Positions 58,853 through 64,000 of a stretch of DNA of 64,000 nucleotides are shown piece after piece (positions within the stretch are counted from its first letter, which is position 1; every line of letters begins with the position of its first letter). The notes beneath the pieces are model-generated. The model had not been told where the DNA came from. It searched no databases and saw only the letters and a list, made by a program, of their open reading frames with translations. Where the stretch lies: contig OW240913.1 in assembly GCA_933207985.1 (NCBI GenBank), forward strand, positions 105,366,777-105,430,776, given 5' to 3'. Origin of the DNA: Pelobates cultripes. Taxonomy: Eukaryota; Chordata; Amphibia; Anura; Pelobatidae. Position numbers and translations under genes: made by a program.

Positions 58853-61800
58853 ATGACGAATGAACGCACACAGATGACGACGATACAGATTGACAGCACC
58901 GCCTCCCCCACCCCAACACCTACCAAGGAGCCCAAATCCTTTTTACGTATACATTCTTAGAACGCTAAGGGACTGAATACCCCTGAAAAAAGGTCACTCG
59001 CACTCCCAGATTTCTATAGATACAAAGCAGATATTGTGTTTGTGCAGGAAACACACTTCCGCAAACACTCTGCCCCATTGCTTAAAAATCGCAAATACCC
59101 ACTAGGCTACTTTAGCCACTACACAGAAGCTAAAGCCAGGGGAGTAGCAATTCTGTTCGAGAGACAGGTCCCCTTTACACTCACGGGACAACTCCACGAC
59201 GATGCAGGCAGATATATTTTCATTAAAGGAAAAATAGGTAACACCATGGTAACACTGGCTAATATTTACCTTCCCAACAAAAAACAAAGCGCGGTCCTAA
59301 GAAAAATCTTAACCAAACTATTTGAATTTCAGGAAGGCCTATTAGTAGCGGGAGGGGACTTAAATATCTCACTAGACAGCAGACTGGACACCTCCGCTTC
59401 TAGCAGTTAATACCTAGAGCACACCCGCAGGCGTATACTCGAAACCCTTTACAAACCCTCAGGCAGGGAATACTCATTTCACTCTACGACCTCAGGCTCT
59501 TACACTAGAATAGACATACTACTGCTACCTCATAATTACCTCAATTTGATTAAGGCAGCCTCGTACGGACCTATCATGTGGTCGGACCATGCCCCTCTGT
59601 CACTAGATCTAATGATACCCTCCTTAACAAGAGGTTTTCCGCAGTGGAAACTGAACGACCTCCTTTTGAACAATGAGGAAGTCATAAAGAAAATTAAAAC
59701 ATGTGCGGAGGATTACTTCGCAACTAATCTAAACCAAGATACTAGACCAGACATAACATGGGAGGCCCACAAGTGTGTCCTTAGAGGAGAGATCATTAAA
59801 TTAGCATCCGCACAGAAAAAACTAAAAGAAGCTAAAATACAATCCTTAACTAGGGAAATGCAACATCTAGAACTACAACACACCAAGGACACTACAATAC
59901 AAAGATATAATACCCTCCTTGCTAAACGAGCAGAACTCAAAACCATTCTCAATTTACAAGCCTCACGAGGGGTACAGAGGACAAGACACTCATACTACAC
60001 ACAAGGAGGTAAAAGTGGGAAGTTACTAGCACAATCCTTACAACAACAAAGACAAACAGCATTCATCTCAAACATTAAGTCACCTGACGGTGAACTGACA
60101 CAATTAATGCCGAAAATCATGTCGGCGTTCCATTCCTACTATTCCTCCTTATACAATATAAAGGACAGTCCACCAGACGCAGGTAAGATCCGGGAATTCC
60201 TTCAAAACCGAATTGCAGCCACCATTCCGCGCAATTTGGCAGAATTTTTAGATAGTCCACTTACCACAGGGGAATTTCTCGCAGTAGTTAAACAACTACC
60301 ACTAGGAAAAAGCCCAGGACCAGACGGTTACACGGGCAAGTATTATTAAATTCTTGCCCAGATCCTGGCAGAACCGTTTGTACAAGCGTTCAACTACACC
60401 CGTGATCAGAGCAAGGCACCGCGGGAGATGCTGAACGCTACCATAACACTAATACCCAAACCAGGCCAGGACACAACCAATTGTGGGAGTTATAGGCCCA
60501 TATCCCTAATGAATGTGGATCTAAAACTATTCACAAAAATCCTTGCTAACTGTTTAAAACCACTACTCCCCGACCTCATACATCAGGACCAGGCAGGATT
60601 CGTGCCAGGCAGGGAGGCGAAACAGAATACCATGAAACTCATCAATATCATGCACTGGGCAAAAACAAATAAAATCAGGGTCGACTGGTCCCTCATGATA
60701 GCCACAATGGAACATCTCGGATTCGGACCCAAGTCACGGAGGATTACTCCTCACCCACTGCCGAATACGAATAAACGTCCAACTCTCAGAAACAGTGAAC
60801 ATAAGGAATGGGACTAGACAGGGGTGTCCCCTCTCCCCACTAATATTTATCCTAGTTCTAGAACCATTTATACAGGGGATCCGAAACAACCCACAGATCC
60901 ATGGTATCAAAATAGGAGGTATAGAGTACAAAGTCTCTGCTTTCGCAGATGATCTGCTTTTTATGATCTCAGACCCAATTCAGTCCCTTCCACATATACT
61001 AACAGAAATGAGGGCATACAGTGATATTTCAAACTTCCAAGCAAACCTAGCAAAATGCGAGATTCTCCCCCTACACACGTCACCAAATATAGATAGGCAA
61101 ATACAGGATACTTTCCATTTTACATGGGCAATGAAATCAATAAAATACCTGGGAATTCATCTCCCACACCAAATGAGACAACTATATGACTTAAACTTCA
61201 TTCCACTTTTGGAAACCATATCAAAAGATTTGAAAGCTTGGCATAGGCCTTGTTATGGATGGTTTTGCAGAATAAATATCATAAAAATGGTGGTACATCT
61301 ATGCATCTTATATACCCGACAAACACTCCAATTAAGTTACCAACCAGTTTCTTCGCTACACTCAAGAAGTCACTGACCTCTTTTATTTGGTCACAATCCA
61401 AACCTAGACTACCTCTAAAACTTTTGACCCAGCCAAGAGAGAGGGGGGCGCATGGCTGTCCTGGACATTGAGACATATCATAAAGCAGTAAATATGTCCC
61501 GGTTCTATGAGTGGACAAGAGAGCCTCCACTCCAGCAGTGGGCACTCATAGAAAAGGAGCAATGTCTCATACCTCTGAACGCACTCCCCTGGCACACACC
61601 TAATACAACATTTCTCAGAAATGACCAACACCCACTTATCTTAACCACTCTGCAGATATGGTCGAGAATAGCTAATAACATGAACATAGCCCCCTACCCA
61701 TCACCGTTGTATCAGATCTCACGCAACCCCTTACTAATTTCCGGGATCACATCTCGAACCTACGAGATACACAGGGGGACAGCAACCATTACACTGCAAG

Positions 61801-62614
61801 ACATAACAAAGGACAAGACATTAATGGCTCTACATGACCTCACCCTCGGTAAAACGCCTACGAGTTCGCAACAACTACACTACCTGCAAATTAAACATTT
61901 GCTGACAACCCAGAAACTGTTGCCGGAGGGAAACAGGGACTTGACAACCTTTGAACGCCTATGTAAAACCCACTCTTTAAAACAAAAATTGCTGTCTACA
62001 ATGTATAAGTTACTGCTAACCTCAAACACTGATACCCCGAGGTGGACTGAGGAACTAAATATATATATCTCGGGAGAGCAATGGAAGCAAATTTTTATCA
62101 GAACCCATAAAATGTCCATTGCAACCGCCAACCAAGAGAGCAATTATAAACGCCTGACCCGCTGGCACTACACACCCTCTAAACTACACAAAATGTTCCC
62201 AGGATCGCAAAACATTTGCTGGAGATGTGAACAGGGTGAGGCCAACCCGACACACATCTGGTGGCAATGCCCGGAAATTCGGAAATTCGGAAATTCTGGA
62301 TACGTATACACAAACTCATGCAAATCATCATGCACAAACAAATACCCTTTACACCGAAACATATTCTGTTTATGTTACCACCCAGGGGTTTCACAAAATC
62401 AGAAACCTATCTGACAGCCCAATTGCTCATGGCAGCGAACCACCTTATTCCAGTTTACTGGAAACAGGGAAAAAGAAACACTGTTAGGGAGTGGACCAGC
62501 AGGGTAGAAAACATCCAACAGATGGAGACTATCACATATGCACTATCCAAAAGCTACACAACATTCAACCAATTATGGGAACCCTGGTCTTCATACCTGA
62601 GGGGTGTCAAATGA
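58853..62614 (+). pseudogene. L1-type ORF2: endonuclease, reverse transcriptase, C-terminal knuckle
   Basis: The endonuclease shows NAKGLNTPEKRS, VFVQETHF (catalytic Glu), ANIYLPN, GGDLNISLD and WSDHAPLS (59580-59600). The reverse transcriptase shows GPDGYTGKYY, YRPISLMNVD, QAGFVPGRE, GTRQGCPLSP and FADDLLF (motif C, about 60940-60961). The C-terminus has CWRCEQGEANPTHIWWQCP (62218-62272), a Cys/His knuckle. Breaks: stops at 59408 and 60347; a deletion near 60680 that removes motif A; frameshifts near 60800, 61300 and 61445; and an 8-bp slippage expansion at 62273-62296. It ends with the stop at 62612-62614. Clearly inactive but easily aligned. Confidence 0.93.
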
Positions 62615-62982
62615 GCCGGGGGCAACAACTTCCACTCTTACAAAATGCCATAACGGCCTACTCCAGAGTTTATAACACAAACCGGTGAGAAATTCCCATA
62701 ACCCTTTTTTTTCTACCATTTACTGTACTAGGCATTCACACACGTCATACGGTTGCTCCATAACTCATCTCCCTAGGTCTCATTCAAAACTCACTGCAAG
62801 CCAGGGGAAAATCCCTATGTTTACTGTTTGTCATCTATTGTTTAATGAGTATCACTATGTCTAGAATTTGCTACATAACTGCATCTCATGAAATTGTACC
62901 GTCAATGTCTCTATTATAATCAATGTATATTTGAACTTTGTTTTGAAACTTGAAAACCAATAAAATATATAAAAAAAAAAAA
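62615..62982 (+). other. 3' UTR and poly-A of the L1-type LINE
   Basis: Non-coding 3' region ending ACCAATAAAATATAT then 12 A. AATAAA lies about 10 bases before the A-tail. Confidence 0.8.
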
Positions 62983-64000
62983 GAAACATAGAATGTGACG
63001 GCAGATAAGATCCATTCGGCCCATCTAGTCTACCCAATTTTCTAAATACTTTCAATAGTCCCTAGCCTTATCTTATAGTTAGGATAGCCTTATGCCTATC
63101 CCACGCATGCTTAAACTCCTTTACTGTGTTAACCTTTACCACTTCAGCTGGAAGGCTATTCCATGCATCCACTACCCTCTCAGTAAAGTAATACTTCCTG
63201 ATATTATTTTTAAACCTTTGTCCCTCTAATTTGAGACTATGTCCTCTTGTTGTGGTAGTTTTTCTTCTTTTAAATATAGTCTCCTCCTTTACTGTGTTGA
63301 TTCCTTTATATATTTAAATGTTTCTATCATATCCCCCCTGTCTCGTCTTTCCTCCAAGCTATACATGTTAAGATCCTTTAACCTTTCCTGGTAAGTTTTA
63401 TCCCGCAATCCATGAACTAGTTTAGTAGTCCTTCTCTGAACCCTCTCTAAGGTATCAATATCCTTCTTAAGATACGGTCTCCAGTACTGTGTACAATACT
63501 CCAAGTGAGGTCTCACCAGTGTTCTGTACAATGGCATGAGCACTTCCCTCTTTCTACTGCTAATACCTCTCCCTATACAACCAAGCATTCTGCTAGCATT
63601 TCCTGCTGCTCTATTACATTGTCTGCCTACCTTTAAGTCATCAGAAATAATCACCCTAAATCCCTTTCCTCATATGTTGAGGTTAGAACTCTATCAAATA
63701 TTCTGTACTCTGCCCTTGGGTTTTACGTCCAAGATGCATTATCTTGCACTTATCCACATTAAATGTGAGTTGCCACAATTCTGACCATTTTTCTAGTTTA
63801 CCTAAATCATTTGTCATTTGGCTTATCCCTCCTGGAACATCAACCCTGTTACATATCTTGGTATCATCAGCAAAAAGACATACCTTACCATCAAGACCTT
63901 CTGCAATATCACTAATAAAAATATTAAAGAGAATGGGTCCAAGTACAGATCGTTGAGGTACCCCACTGGTGACAAGCCCAAGCTTTGAATATACTCCATT
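62983..64000 (-). mobile_element. CR1-type LINE, second copy, runs off the window
   Basis: The reverse complement of this stretch follows the 3' part of the CR1 copy at 35770-36770 with about 98% identity by eye. It includes the C-terminal ORF2 (63100-63900). Lesions include a frameshift at about 63290 and single-base losses near 63655 and 63725. Its extreme 3' tail is at 56261-56288, cut off by the L1-type insertion. The 5' part lies beyond position 64000. Confidence 0.92.
63080..63975 (-). pseudogene. CR1 ORF2 C-terminal part (second copy)
   Basis: Minus-strand frames repeat the RT C-terminal region: FADDTK (about 63870), LTFNVDKCKIMHLG (about 63735-63775), SDDLKVGRQCNRAAGNASRM and RRDRGDMIETFKYI. 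Several single-base indels break the frame. Confidence 0.9.

Larger units (their letters stand above)
56289..62982 (+). mobile_element. L1-type LINE, ~6.7 kb, with target duplication and poly-A
   Basis: The insertion is bounded by GAAACATAGAATGTG at 56274-56288 and 62983-62997 and ends in AATAAAATATAT plus 12 A. It carries a start that may be ORF1, a nested minus-strand LTR and a long ORF2. The duplication and A-tail are the marks of target-primed reverse transcription. It hit the 3' tail of a CR1 LINE, so it is younger than that CR1 copy. Confidence 0.92.

Overview
This window looks like intergenic DNA from a large, repeat-rich vertebrate genome, most likely a frog. I found no host gene, tRNA or rRNA that I can support. 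Nearly every coding-like stretch is a decayed transposable element. The amphibian reading rests on the mixture: CR1 and L1-type LINEs, Penelope-like elements with hammerhead-like ends, BED-finger hAT, Tc1, TTAA-flanked MITEs, gypsy/ERV LTRs and short elements ending in the palindromic TTAACCCCTTAAGG. The species cannot be named from sequence alone.

Layout. 1-6000: a gutted Tc1/mariner relic, C-rich minisatellite and CA repeat, then unannotated DNA with one MITE. 6002-6527: a solo LTR with a perfect 5-bp target duplication. 6560-13390: a minus-strand hAT transposon with a broken transposase, interrupted by a Penelope-type insert, and with about 23 tandem copies of a ~106-bp unit directly upstream of the transposase start. 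13390-16145: Penelope-type debris (including a minus-strand reverse transcriptase piece) and a hairpin-rich element. 16180-23113: two L1-type fragments in opposite orientation, with a ribozyme-like retroelement end between them. 24886-27276: three tandem copies of a unit of exactly 797 bp. 28330-29520: gypsy gag-pol remnants. 32430-36776: a nearly full-length CR1 LINE with an SGNH-esterase ORF1 and an EN-RT ORF2 carrying only a few lesions. 36930-45070: one old L1-type LINE split by an LTR, MITEs and a composite element that itself holds a TA-flanked palindromic transposon. 45299-51266: a solo LTR, a TTAA MITE, a Penelope end with a hammerhead core, a Tc1 transposon and a small palindromic MITE. 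51270-56260: mostly unassigned, with a hAT MITE and a retroviral envelope TM relic. 56289-62982: a 6.7-kb L1-type LINE inserted into the 3' tail of a second CR1 copy (56261-56288 plus 62983-64000), marked by a 15-bp target duplication and a poly-A tail.

The elements do not form a cooperating gene system; the story is one of layered insertions whose order can be read from who interrupts whom. The most distinctive biology is (i) hammerhead-like ribozyme cores at Penelope-type termini, including an 85-bp perfect inverted pair plus a third identical copy; (ii) the long tandem array in the hAT 5' region; and (iii) the 797-bp triplication. All autonomous elements seen here carry disabling lesions.
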